Of a stretch of DNA of 64,000 nucleotides, positions 54,491 through 61,497 are shown piece after piece. The notes below the pieces were generated by a model that was not told the origin of the DNA, searched no databases, and worked only from the letters and a program-made list of their open reading frames with translations. Both the position numbers and the translations under genes were made by a program. This DNA is from Pseudobdellovibrionaceae bacterium (GTDB lineage Bacteria; Bdellovibrionota; Bdellovibrionia; Bdellovibrionales; UBA1609): positions 1,302,001 to 1,366,000 of the forward strand of contig CP060220.1 in assembly GCA_023898385.1 (NCBI GenBank), in the 5' to 3' direction. Within the stretch, counting starts at the first letter, position 1, and every line of letters begins with the position of its first letter.

Positions 54491-56839
54491 TCAGGTACCA
54501 TTAGATGGATAGGCATACATTTGAACCCCGGTGACGGTGCCATTTTGAAAGTTGCAAGTGCCGTTAGCCAGATAGTCGCCATGCCCCTGATAAACGCCAA
54601 AGTTAGGTGAATAAATGCATGCCTCGTTGCTTTCGCAAAGGCCATCGTCGTCTCCCACACCATCAAAGAAGATCTCCTGTGCGTTCACAAGAAATGTATT
54701 GGGCGCCGAATGTTGATCGGTCATGGTGTAATTGCCGTTCACAGCCATGGGGCATGTGGCGCCAGCGACGAAGGGTTGGTTTTGGTTTTCGCCGTCGTTG
54801 GTTGTGTTGCGAAATACAGTGTCTGTGGCCTTAAGTTGAAAATCCATGATCTCAAGCCCACCGCCGTCATTCACCCAGATGCGATAGGGGTTTTCAAAAT
54901 TAAATACCTGTGAGGCATCACTGGTGTCTGGAGGATTTGGCAAAACCACAGGATTGACAGAGTCCGAGGTCACCGCTCCGACAAAAGAATTGTCAAAGTT
55001 CAAATTTGTGACGTGGTTTGCATTACTAATGCCCTGGTTGTTACAACTCGCATCGAGTCCGTGGTTCGCAGTGGCAGAACCCACTGTGCAGTTGGCCGCC
55101 AAGGACAATAAAAGGTTGTCCGTAAACCAAATCCCATTACCGCCTCCTGCAAAGTAACTCGAAATCGCCACTTGAGAAAAATAACTATCAACACTTGCTC
55201 CAATCATATTTGGCCCACCAGTTTTCCATACGGCGTTGACATAAGTCATATCTTCCGCCGTCCAATCATCAAGGCCATTGGGATGCACAAGATTCAAGAA
55301 CGTCACCTTTCGTGTGCCCGAAGAAATGTAGCTTGGAGACGCATTTACCGCAATGGTATCAATCAACGTCGTTTCATCCATCGAAACAGCATGAATTGGA
55401 CGCCCAGTGTGAGTGATGCGTGTTCTTAAAAAAGTGTTACGCCACCCGCCCGCATGCATGCCTTTACCAGAAAAAGCGATCTTCGTGTCGACAAAAAGAC
55501 TATACATCGGACTCGGCGTCCCGTACATTCTGAGGCCCGTGGTGGCATTTGATATTTGAATTTTTTCAAACAGAGAATATTGAGTGTCAGACAAACGGAC
55601 ACCAACATCGCCACCATTAGAGCGCAAATCACTGATATGTACATAGTCGCCATCGCTCAAATAAAAGTTCGTGCCCGTGTTTGAACTATTATCAATTTCA
55701 ATATCCTGATAAACCATATAGTCGCCACCAGTTAATACAATCAAACCGTAAGTGCTCGGCTGCTCAAGGCGGAGATGGCGGATCTGAGAGTGGGTTGTCA
55801 AAGCCATCCATATCACTGCGGTGTCGGCCGACGCACCAAAACGACCTTCTATCCACAGGTTACCTACCATATTGGGCCGAAGCCCCGACGCACCTGATGA
55901 GTACACGGCCTCCCCAAGAGTAACAAAAGAGATCTTCGATGCCGTGATGGCATGGCCCAGATCCGTGCGGGATTCATTGAGAACATATACAGCACCCAAT
56001 TGATCGAGGTCTGCATTGCCGGTGGGCAAAGAGATCACGGAGTTGTTCCACCAAACCGCCGCCGATGAAGCATGCGTGGCCACGCCGTTTCGGTAAATTA
56101 TCAGCCGCAGGGACTTAAAGCTGTTCGGCTCTAGCACGTCTGCCAAACGTCTATCGGCTTTGAGGCCGCTGGAATAAATTTTCACCGGCGAACTGCTGTC
56201 GTCGCAAACCCAGTTAAAGGCGCCCGCCGAGTCTTCGGCCGTCACACCCGCGCAGTCATTAAACATTGTGGGTGCCGTGAACTTTCTAATTTCACCGCTG
56301 TGAATACATAGATTCAAAAGTAAATCACCGGTTCCCGAGCATGCCGTGTCGCTAGCATCAAAGGCATTGCTTCCATCACGGTCCACATAGTCGTTCCAAT
56401 TGGGGTTATTTGGATAGGCGGCCGTGCCCGTAACTTCTTTTAGTGTGGTCAAGGAGAAACTCCCCTCAGCGGCGACCCCTACGCTGCATACCAATAGGCT
56501 GTATTGGGTATCAGGATTCAAGCCGGATAGATCCACGCTGTTTGTGGAAACGCTGACTTCTGATACCCCAGGCGCACTTGCACAGCTTCCAGGCGCTTCG
56601 CTTCCTTCGCGGTAGTAGACTGTATAACCACTGGACCCGGGGACATCGGTCCAAATAAGATTCGTGGCATCGTTGTATATGTGAGTGGCGCTGACAGTCT
56701 CTATCGAAAAACTACTCGCCTTGTATTTACCACTGATACGATTGTCACCCAGCTGGCACCCCAATACGGAGGCACCGAGCAAAACACTCAGAGTCAATCG
56801 CCAAACCTGAGGTAACGTTCCATTTTTGTAGGGCGACAT
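54491..56839 (-). CDS. Large surface lipoprotein with FnIII-like and beta-helix regions
   Basis: 782 residues from the ATG at 56839 (GGAGG 4 nt upstream). The signal LTLSVLLGASVLGC is followed by QLGDNRISGKYKASS, the same CQLxDNRIxG block as in the lipoprotein at 17505. Residues 50-130 resemble a fibronectin III domain (SGYTVYYREGS, LSGLNPDTQYSLLVCS). From about residue 290 on, repeated strands and turns (YGLIVLTGGDYMVYQDIEI, VGVRLSDTQYSLFEKIQI) suggest a parallel beta-helix, like many adhesins. It ends YPSNGT. Its first ten codons lie inside the putative mobile element at 56811. A FliA-like promoter is upstream. Probable adhesin; partner unknown. Confidence 0.82.
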   Translation of the reverse strand: MSPYKNGTLPQVWRLTLSVLLGASVLGCQLGDNRISGKYKASSFSIETVSATHIYNDATNLIWTDVPGSSGYTVYYREGSEAPGSCASAPGVSEVSVSTNSVDLSGLNPDTQYSLLVCSVGVAAEGSFSLTTLKEVTGTAAYPNNPNWNDYVDRDGSNAFDASDTACSGTGDLLLNLCIHSGEIRKFTAPTMFNDCAGVTAEDSAGAFNWVCDDSSSPVKIYSSGLKADRRLADVLEPNSFKSLRLIIYRNGVATHASSAAVWWNNSVISLPTGNADLDQLGAVYVLNESRTDLGHAITASKISFVTLGEAVYSSGASGLRPNMVGNLWIEGRFGASADTAVIWMALTTHSQIRHLRLEQPSTYGLIVLTGGDYMVYQDIEIDNSSNTGTNFYLSDGDYVHISDLRSNGGDVGVRLSDTQYSLFEKIQISNATTGLRMYGTPSPMYSLFVDTKIAFSGKGMHAGGWRNTFLRTRITHTGRPIHAVSMDETTLIDTIAVNASPSYISSGTRKVTFLNLVHPNGLDDWTAEDMTYVNAVWKTGGPNMIGASVDSYFSQVAISSYFAGGGNGIWFTDNLLLSLAANCTVGSATANHGLDASCNNQGISNANHVTNLNFDNSFVGAVTSDSVNPVVLPNPPDTSDASQVFNFENPYRIWVNDGGGLEIMDFQLKATDTVFRNTTNDGENQNQPFVAGATCPMAVNGNYTMTDQHSAPNTFLVNAQEIFFDGVGDDDGLCESNEACIYSPNFGVYQGHGDYLANGTCNFQNGTVTGVQMYAYPSNGT

Positions 56840-56881
56840 TTTGCCTCCATATTAAGCACTCCATTAAAATTGATATACTTA

Positions 56882-56909
56882 GTATCGTCTGATGCGGTGA
56901 ATAACTTTA
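56882..56909 (-). promoter_or_regulatory. FliA (sigma-28)-like promoter of the 54491 lipoprotein
   Basis: On the minus strand TAAAGTTA, 12 nt, GACGATAC. The -35 box matches 7 of 8 and the -10 box 6 of 8, with the spacer one base longer than ideal. It lies about 43 nt before the start codon and is homologous to the promoter at 59254-59281. Confidence 0.55.
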
Positions 56910-57093
56910 GTTATTTTTGCTGTACTGCTCGTTTTTTATGCATCAATTTGAGAATAGCTGCGCCATTGTTGTGGGTCGAAGCTTAAGCCCAATTGGGCGT
57001 CTCAAACAGCGACAGTTTTTATGAATTCACCGTAACTGTTGAATAGTGCTAGAGTATTTTTGAGTTTTACACCTTATTGTCTGGATTGAAGTG

Positions 57094-57756
57094 ATGACTA
57101 AGACAGCCCGTCTAAAACAACTACGTGAGTTGCGAAGAATAGCAAGAACTCGCGGTGGTCGGTTATTAACAAAAGAGTATGCAAACGGTCGAACAAAGAT
57201 GTTATGGCGGTGCGAGGCTCGTCATGAGTGGTTGGCGACACCAGAGAACATTAAGCAAGGCAGTTGGTGTAGGCGATGTTATTTTAAGCGTCGTGGTGAG
57301 GAGCTTCGAGGCGACATTACAATACAAAGGGCTCGGGCCAAGGCACATAAAGGGCTTTGTTTATCTAGAATCTACATCGATGCCCATACGATGCTTAAGT
57401 GGAAGTGTTTATGGGGTCACATGTTTTTTATGACCCCAGCCAATGTTAGCCAAGGCAAGTGGTGTCCCATCTGTCGAAGGCGAGAGGGGGCTTTAAAAAG
57501 AAAGGCCACAGTCAAGGAGATCAGAAAGCTTGCCAAAGATCACAATGCCAAGCTTTTATCAAAGTCCTACGAGCATATAGACGCGCCACTTGATTGGCAG
57601 TGTTTAAAGTGTAAGTGCAAGTGGCAAAGAAGTCTTCACAATGCCAAGCGAACGAAATGGTGTCCTCGGTGTTTAAAAGAACACCAAGCTCAGTTGAAAG
57701 CTCCATCGAGTCGTCGAAGAAAGGTTGTTCGCAAGAGTGATAAGTGGTGGCGTTGA
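57094..57756 (+). CDS. Treble-clef zinc-finger repeat protein
   Basis: 220 basic residues (ATG at 57094; a GTG directly upstream is possible). Three repeats of about 65 residues share the pattern W-x-C...GH/H-x-W...W-C-x-x-C: WRCEARHEWLATPENIKQGS(W)CRRC, WKCLWGHMFFMTPANVSQGK(W)CPIC, and WQCLKCKCKWQRSLHNAKRT(K)WCPRC. Each has the Cys/His set of a treble-clef zinc ribbon. The family occurs in phage, plasmid and nuclease-associated proteins and probably binds DNA. It lies inside the putative element directly before the transposase, so it may assist transposition or be cargo. No ribosome-binding site is obvious. Confidence 0.7.
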   Translation: MTKTARLKQLRELRRIARTRGGRLLTKEYANGRTKMLWRCEARHEWLATPENIKQGSWCRRCYFKRRGEELRGDITIQRARAKAHKGLCLSRIYIDAHTMLKWKCLWGHMFFMTPANVSQGKWCPICRRREGALKRKATVKEIRKLAKDHNAKLLSKSYEHIDAPLDWQCLKCKCKWQRSLHNAKRTKWCPRCLKEHQAQLKAPSSRRRKVVRKSDKWWR

Positions 57757-57770
57757 GAAGATAAAAATGA

Positions 57771-57811
57771 TCTCCTTGTTGATGCTCGACTAAAAACAAA
57801 CAACAAGGAGA
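57771..57811 (+). promoter_or_regulatory. Hairpin that covers the transposase ribosome-binding site
   Basis: TCTCCTTGTTG (57771-57781) and CAACAAGGAGA (57801-57811) are perfectly complementary over 11 bp. The right arm contains the AAGGAG site 8 nt before the transposase ATG at 57819. Transcripts that begin upstream would fold and hide the site, while transcripts starting inside the loop would not. Confidence 0.7.
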
Positions 57812-57818
57812 CCACCAA

Positions 57819-59162
57819 ATGATTGAGCAAATATTGTCTTTAAAAGTGGGCGCAAGTCTATCAGAAAATGAATTTACTTTAGACGAGCTACTCTTAGCGT
57901 CAAAAGAGTTATTTGAGCGCGAGGGTATACCCGGGTTTTTGCAGGTGTTGTTAAGGCTACTTGACGACATGGTCTACAAGAAAGTGCTGGGGGTGGGTCG
58001 CCACGACTGTTGCAAGAAGTCACATCTTGTTGTCACAAGACGAGAAGAAAAAAAGACGGTTCGAACGGGTGTGGGTACAGTGACGGTGCTATGGACCCGG
58101 CTCAAATGCAAAAGCTGCCATAAGACGACGATCCCACTGAGAACTTTTTTAGGACTCGATCGGTATCAGAAAAAATCCGTAGAGTTAGAGAAGACTGTTG
58201 TGGAGCTTCTCAGTGAGCAGAGCTATCGTCGAGGTGAGGTTCACTTAAAAAGCATTGGATCGATTGAGATCCCCCACACGACTCTTCATCGGTGGGTTAT
58301 GGCAAGTTGTTGTGACGAAATCCCTCTTAAGGGCCGCTGTGATACGTTAGTTGCCGATGGCACTGGTTATAAGAAAAAGCCAGAGTACGAGTCGAATCGC
58401 GGAGAGGTGAAGGTTGTAGTTGGTGTGGATCGAGATGGAGGCGTCCGTCCATATGGCGCTTGGACAGATGAGAGTTGGCAAAGCATTGGGCAAATGATCA
58501 AAGCCGCTAACCATCCTAATGAGCGAGTAAAATTTAAAGCCATAGCTAATGTGCTGGTCTCAGATGGCGAGGCCGGACTGATACATGGTCTTAAGAAGTT
58601 GACGCTCGATCATCAACGATGTCACTGGCACATCGTAAAGGATATCTATCAGCCTTTACGCATAGAAGGAGGTGCTTCAATAGAAGAAACAAGATCGTTC
58701 CAGGGTGAATTAGCTGCAGCGATTGAATTACATATACCTGAAGAAGACTTCGATCAGGTCAGCGCAGAGGAAAAGCTAGGTCTTGAGAAAAAAATTTGGA
58801 TGGCAGAAAAAGGCGTTCAAGACTTAATCGATGAATTAATTACGAAGGGTTACGGAGATGCCGCGAGGTACTTGATACGAGCCAAAAAAGGGATGTTTGC
58901 TTACTTACGCACGTGGCTTCATATGGGATTAAAGAATCCCCGAGTGAGTTCAATGATAGAGAGAATGATGCGCGAAATCGGCCGCCGCATAAAAAAGATC
59001 GGGTTCGGTTGGAGTAAAAAAGGCGCCGAAAAGATGACAAAAATCATCATAAAACGCATAACAAGTGCCGGCGAGTGGGAAGAATATTGGAAAAACCGAC
59101 TTAATATTACAGGAAATGTCAGACTAACGTTTTTGGGCTGCGAAATAATGGAACCGTCCTAA
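57819..59162 (+). CDS. DDE transposase (ISLre2/ISKra4/MULE-like)
   Basis: 447 residues with AAGGAG upstream. The N-terminus has a zinc-binding pair (LKCKSCHKTT) after a helical region, then a short helix-turn-helix (IPHTTLHRWVMASCCDE). The catalytic domain shows TLVADGTGYKKK (first Asp), VLVSDGEAGLIHGLK (second Asp) with RCHWHIVKD, and a long helical region before the acidic final helix; the third acidic residue lies there. These features match IS transposases of the ISLre2/ISKra4 type, which I cannot separate by eye. It is intact and basic. The start codon may be repressed by the hairpin at 57771-57811. Confidence 0.82.
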   Translation: MIEQILSLKVGASLSENEFTLDELLLASKELFEREGIPGFLQVLLRLLDDMVYKKVLGVGRHDCCKKSHLVVTRREEKKTVRTGVGTVTVLWTRLKCKSCHKTTIPLRTFLGLDRYQKKSVELEKTVVELLSEQSYRRGEVHLKSIGSIEIPHTTLHRWVMASCCDEIPLKGRCDTLVADGTGYKKKPEYESNRGEVKVVVGVDRDGGVRPYGAWTDESWQSIGQMIKAANHPNERVKFKAIANVLVSDGEAGLIHGLKKLTLDHQRCHWHIVKDIYQPLRIEGGASIEETRSFQGELAAAIELHIPEEDFDQVSAEEKLGLEKKIWMAEKGVQDLIDELITKGYGDAARYLIRAKKGMFAYLRTWLHMGLKNPRVSSMIERMMREIGRRIKKIGFGWSKKGAEKMTKIIIKRITSAGEWEEYWKNRLNITGNVRLTFLGCEIMEPS

Positions 59163-59174
59163 GGAAATGGAACG

Positions 59175-59216
59175 TTACCAAACCTGAGGTAACGTTCTAA
59201 TTAAGCAAAACGACAT
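59175..59216 (-). pseudogene. Truncated 5' end of a surface lipoprotein gene
   Basis: On the minus strand GGAGG precedes ATGTCG..., coding MSFCLIRTLPQVW followed by stop; the intact lipoprotein at 54491 begins MSPYKNGTLPQVWRL. The ribosome-binding site, spacing and upstream promoter are homologous to those of 54491. The gene is cut immediately after codon 13 by the right end of the putative element. Confidence 0.8.
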
Positions 59217-59253
59217 TTATCCTCCGTACATAGAATGTACCGTTGATAAATAT

Positions 59254-59281
59254 CTATCGGCAGATTTGGGAAATAACTTTA
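59254..59281 (-). promoter_or_regulatory. FliA (sigma-28)-like promoter of the truncated lipoprotein
   Basis: On the minus strand TAAAGTTA, 12 nt, GCCGATAG: the -35 matches 7 of 8 and the -10 matches 7 of 8. This is the best-preserved flagellar-type promoter in the lipoprotein group, yet it now drives only a 13-codon remnant. Confidence 0.65.
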
Positions 59282-59452
59282 ACTAAAACGGGTCGTCATA
59301 GCCAGTAAATCCGACCCCCGAAAATCTCAAATTGGGTCATTTGGAAAACCCATTTGGATAACCTGAATCACCTTTGCAACAATTTTGAGTCATCCAAATC
59401 CGTTGGGAACCAATTCCATAAAGAGACAATAGACTAAAGAATACCTCTATTG

Positions 59453-59496
59453 CTGAGTCCGACTAAGCGCAACGCAAAAAGGAAAGGGATACCTTT
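59453..59496 (+). repeat. GGAAAGGGATACC element, copy 1
   Basis: A 45-bp sequence (GCTGAGTCCGACTAAGCGCA, then ACGCAAAAAGGAAAGGG and GATACCTTT) is repeated at 59803-59847 with one or two changes. Between the copies lie the HNH gene fragment and a 63-codon frame. The core is also doubled as a perfect palindrome at 17446. Confidence 0.9.
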
Positions 59497-59507
59497 AGAA
59501 TCTTTGC

Positions 59508-59600
59508 GTGTAATCAGCGGGCGGCCATTGAGCAATTTGGATTCAAATTTATGGACGAATATATTAACAAAAAAACTCACCCCCTCAGAGGGTCAATCTA
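59508..59600 (+). pseudogene. 3' fragment of the HNH endonuclease gene
   Basis: About 90 bp (GTGTAATCAGCGGGCGGCCA... to CTCAGAGGGTCAATCTAA) match the 3' end of the gene at 53026 with few substitutions and one insertion in an A-run (AAAAAA) that breaks the frame. The flanking GGAAAGGGATACC elements mark the join points. Confidence 0.8.
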
Positions 59601-59615
59601 AGTCCCAACAGGAAA

Positions 59616-59807
59616 TTGAGATCTAATATCCATCGCGGTAAAATTTGGCCGGGTATCGCAAATAGTGCATCTTTTATCCATGAGCCTGCCAGAACAACAG
59701 GTCATGCGGGATCGCCCATAGGTAACGTGGTCATAGACGACGGCAAGTTATATGCCCCAGGCAATGGAATTTTTGCCCAAGAAAAAGTAAGCACCTTCTT
59801 TTGCTGA
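59616..59807 (+). pseudogene. 63-codon frame, possible gene remnant
   Basis: The frame reads WPGIANSASFIHEPARTTGH... and VVIDDGKLYAPGNGIFAQE, which is protein-like. There is no ribosome-binding site and it lies between two copies of the GGAAAGGGATACC element, so it is probably a fragment captured from elsewhere. Family unknown. Confidence 0.35.
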
Positions 59808-59847
59808 GCCCGACTAAGCGCAACGCAAAAAGGAAAGGGATACCTTT
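59803..59847 (+). repeat. GGAAAGGGATACC element, copy 2
   Basis: Near-identical to the element at 59453-59496. It is followed directly by the 35-bp repeat shared with 54319 and then the DUF952 stop codon. Confidence 0.9.
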
Positions 59848-59850
59848 TTC

Positions 59851-60204
59851 TTAAATTGGCGAAATGAATTGGCCGTGCTTATCCGGGATTAGATCGTACG
59901 CCTTCACCACGGCATTGAGATTTATCGGTCCATAAATGTGCGGGTACATTTCAGAACCTCCTTCCAGGTTTTCATACTGAATAGGAGCAACAACACTGTC
60001 AGTATTAATTTCAAGCAATACCAAATCCCCTCTGCCTGAAAAAAAATGGTTTGCGATGGTTAGATATTGTGTATCCGTAGAGCAATGAATGAAGCCCTCT
60101 GACTGAAGAGACGAGCAACAATACTCACCGACCTCAGGGGCTCCCAGCCATGTTTGAACTTCGGCAATGTGGTATATGTATGGCGGATTATTTTTAGACT
60201 TCAT
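59851..60204 (-). CDS. DUF952-domain protein
   Basis: 117 residues. The motif EGFIHCST, with IYHIAEVQTW at the start and MYPHIYGPINLNAVV near the end, identifies the DUF952 family of small cytoplasmic proteins. Their function is not established; structural similarity to ADP-ribosyltransferase-like folds has been suggested but I cannot confirm it here. The 3' end (codons after DLIPDKHG) coincides with the boundary of the 35-bp repeat, so its C-terminus may have been altered by the rearrangements next to it. Confidence 0.85.
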   Translation of the reverse strand: MKSKNNPPYIYHIAEVQTWLGAPEVGEYCCSSLQSEGFIHCSTDTQYLTIANHFFSGRGDLVLLEINTDSVVAPIQYENLEGGSEMYPHIYGPINLNAVVKAYDLIPDKHGQFISPI

Positions 60205-60256
60205 AATCGACAGAGTACCCTAATTTGAATAAGTAGGTGCCGCTAGATTGTTTGAC

Positions 60257-60290
60257 GAAGCACAGCGACATCCAAATGTTGCTGTGCTTC
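60257..60290. repeat. 15-bp stem-loop upstream of the ECF operon
   Basis: GAAGCACAGCGACAT (60257-60271) and ATGTTGCTGTGCTTC (60276-60290) pair with a single G-T, around a CCAA-type loop. No T-run follows on either strand. It lies in the 263-bp gap between the divergent DUF952 and sigma genes. Confidence 0.75.
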
Positions 60291-60424
60291 TTTCGAAAAG
60301 TCTGCTGGTGGCGATCGCCCATTCGGCTTAACATTTAGATCAGCTTATTTTCATAAAACTAAAGACTTTCAATAAGTTGGAGTGGGGCGCCCCAGTGAAT
60401 TTTGATGTCTTTTTGAATATTTTT

Positions 60425-60434
60425 GCAACTTTTT
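60425..60434 (+). promoter_or_regulatory. Candidate ECF -35 element of the sigma operon
   Basis: GCAACTTTTT lies 43 nt before the sigma start and is preceded by a T-run. The same sequence with the same flank occurs at 62854-62863 before the repeat-protein gene of the same operon. No -10 could be agreed with confidence. Confidence 0.4.
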
Positions 60435-60467
60435 GCGCTTTTGGCTGTTTCTTCAAAGAGGCCTGCA

Positions 60468-61013
60468 ATGACTGACGACCAGCTGATGAGTCGCATCGCT
60501 AAAGGAGATAGCAAGGCGTTTCAGAAGCTGTTTGATCGGCACAGTGGCTTGGTTTTTGGTTATGCCATGCAATTACTCAATCGACGCGAGCAAGCCGAAG
60601 ACCTCTCGCAGGAGATTTGGATGAAAGTGCTTAGACAATCCCCACACTACCAACCGCAGGGTCATTTTGTGGCCTGGCTTCGCACGCTCACCCGTAATGC
60701 GGCCTTCAATAAAATTCGCAACCAAAAGCGATGGACTCTCCCCACAGATTCAGCTGATCAAGAACTGTTAAACTTGCCTAGCAAACAAGATCTCGAAATC
60801 GAACTTATTCAACACTCAGAAGTGGAGCGACTTCAGGTGAAAATCAATGAACTCCCTGAAATGCAGAGAGTGGCCTTGGTGACCTGGCTCAGTGAAGATT
60901 TGTCTTATGACGACCTGGCTTCTCATCTTGATATTTCTGTGTCGGCCCTTAAATCTCTTTTGTTTCGAGCCCGAAAGTTTTTGGTTGATGAAATGAGTGA
61001 GGATGCTTCATGA
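60468..61013 (+). CDS. ECF-type RNA polymerase sigma factor
   Basis: 181 residues from the ATG at 60468 (GAGG 7 nt upstream). Sigma region 2 (FDRHSGLVFGYAMQLLNRREQAEDLSQEIWMKVLR) and region 4 (LPEMQRVALVTWLSEDLSYDDLASHLDISVSALKSLLFRARKFL) are both clear; region 3 is absent, as usual for ECF factors. It should direct transcription of a stress or envelope regulon and perhaps its own operon. The membrane protein at 61010 follows with a 4-bp overlap and is the candidate anti-sigma factor. Confidence 0.92.
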   Translation: MTDDQLMSRIAKGDSKAFQKLFDRHSGLVFGYAMQLLNRREQAEDLSQEIWMKVLRQSPHYQPQGHFVAWLRTLTRNAAFNKIRNQKRWTLPTDSADQELLNLPSKQDLEIELIQHSEVERLQVKINELPEMQRVALVTWLSEDLSYDDLASHLDISVSALKSLLFRARKFLVDEMSEDAS

Positions 61014-61342
61014 GTAGGAAAACCTGGAAAGACATTCAGAACCAACCTGTCAGTGAAACCCACCGGCAGACTGTGTTCTCTGCCGCCGAATTGGAGCTTC
61101 AAAGTTTACGGCAGCCTCACAAGTCACCCGGCAGCTGGTTGTTTGCCCTGGGCGCACTTACCACGGCGCTGTTTGCTTTTGGTGGATACCAGCTTTTGCT
61201 GCAAAACACAGACAGTGACGCGCCTGAAGCCTTGACCATGGTTTTAAACGAGGATTTTTCTTTGTTGGCGCAAATGGAACTGCTCGAAGACCTAGAGGTT
61301 TTAGAAGAGCTCGATGAATTAGACAAAGAGGCCAGCCTATGA
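61010..61342 (+). CDS. Candidate anti-sigma membrane protein
   Basis: 110 residues: a short cytoplasmic part (residues 1-42), one membrane segment (WLFALGALTTALFAFGGYQLLL) and a C-terminal part rich in Glu, Asp and Leu (MELLEDLEVLEELDELDKE). There is no zinc motif. Its position directly after an ECF sigma gene (ATGA overlap) and its topology fit a membrane-bound regulator, but no sequence family is identified. It also overlaps the next small gene by 4 bp, so the three are translationally coupled. Confidence 0.7.
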   Translation: MSRKTWKDIQNQPVSETHRQTVFSAAELELQSLRQPHKSPGSWLFALGALTTALFAFGGYQLLLQNTDSDAPEALTMVLNEDFSLLAQMELLEDLEVLEELDELDKEASL

Positions 61343-61497
61343 GTGAGAAAAAAGATAACCTGCTTTTAGAAGATGAATCTCTGATGATTGAAAACTTAGA
61401 CCTATTAATGAATATGGATGTGGTCGGCGCTGAAAACGACTGGTCCGCCTTCGATGAGATGGATACTCGTTCCAACGGAGCTGACGATGAAATCTAG
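61339..61497 (+). CDS. Small acidic protein (52 residues)
   Basis: A short frame starting with an ATGA overlap on the previous gene and ending at 61497, 11 bp inside the start of the next gene (61487), so both neighbours are coupled to it. The product is strongly acidic (MSEKKDNLLLEDESLMIEN, then LLMNMDVVGAENDW). No hydrophobic segment is seen. It resembles small linkers in other ECF-DUF3106-type operons only in position. It would be missed by length filters; the tight coupling is the main argument. Confidence 0.6.
   Translation: MSEKKDNLLLEDESLMIENLDLLMNMDVVGAENDWSAFDEMDTRSNGADDEI

Larger units (their letters stand above)
56811..59179. mobile_element. Putative insertion element with 15-bp terminal inverted repeats
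   Basis: The sequence GGTAACGTTCCATTT occurs at 56811-56825 and, inverted, at 59165-59179 (perfect match). Both ends abut the same 8-bp direct repeat AAACCTGA (56803-56810 and 59180-59187), as expected for a target duplication. Inside lie a zinc-finger gene and a transposase. The puzzling point is that the left end also encodes the start codon of the lipoprotein at 54491 and is homologous to the sequence right of the element (see findings), so paralog recombination is an alternative. Confidence 0.6.
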
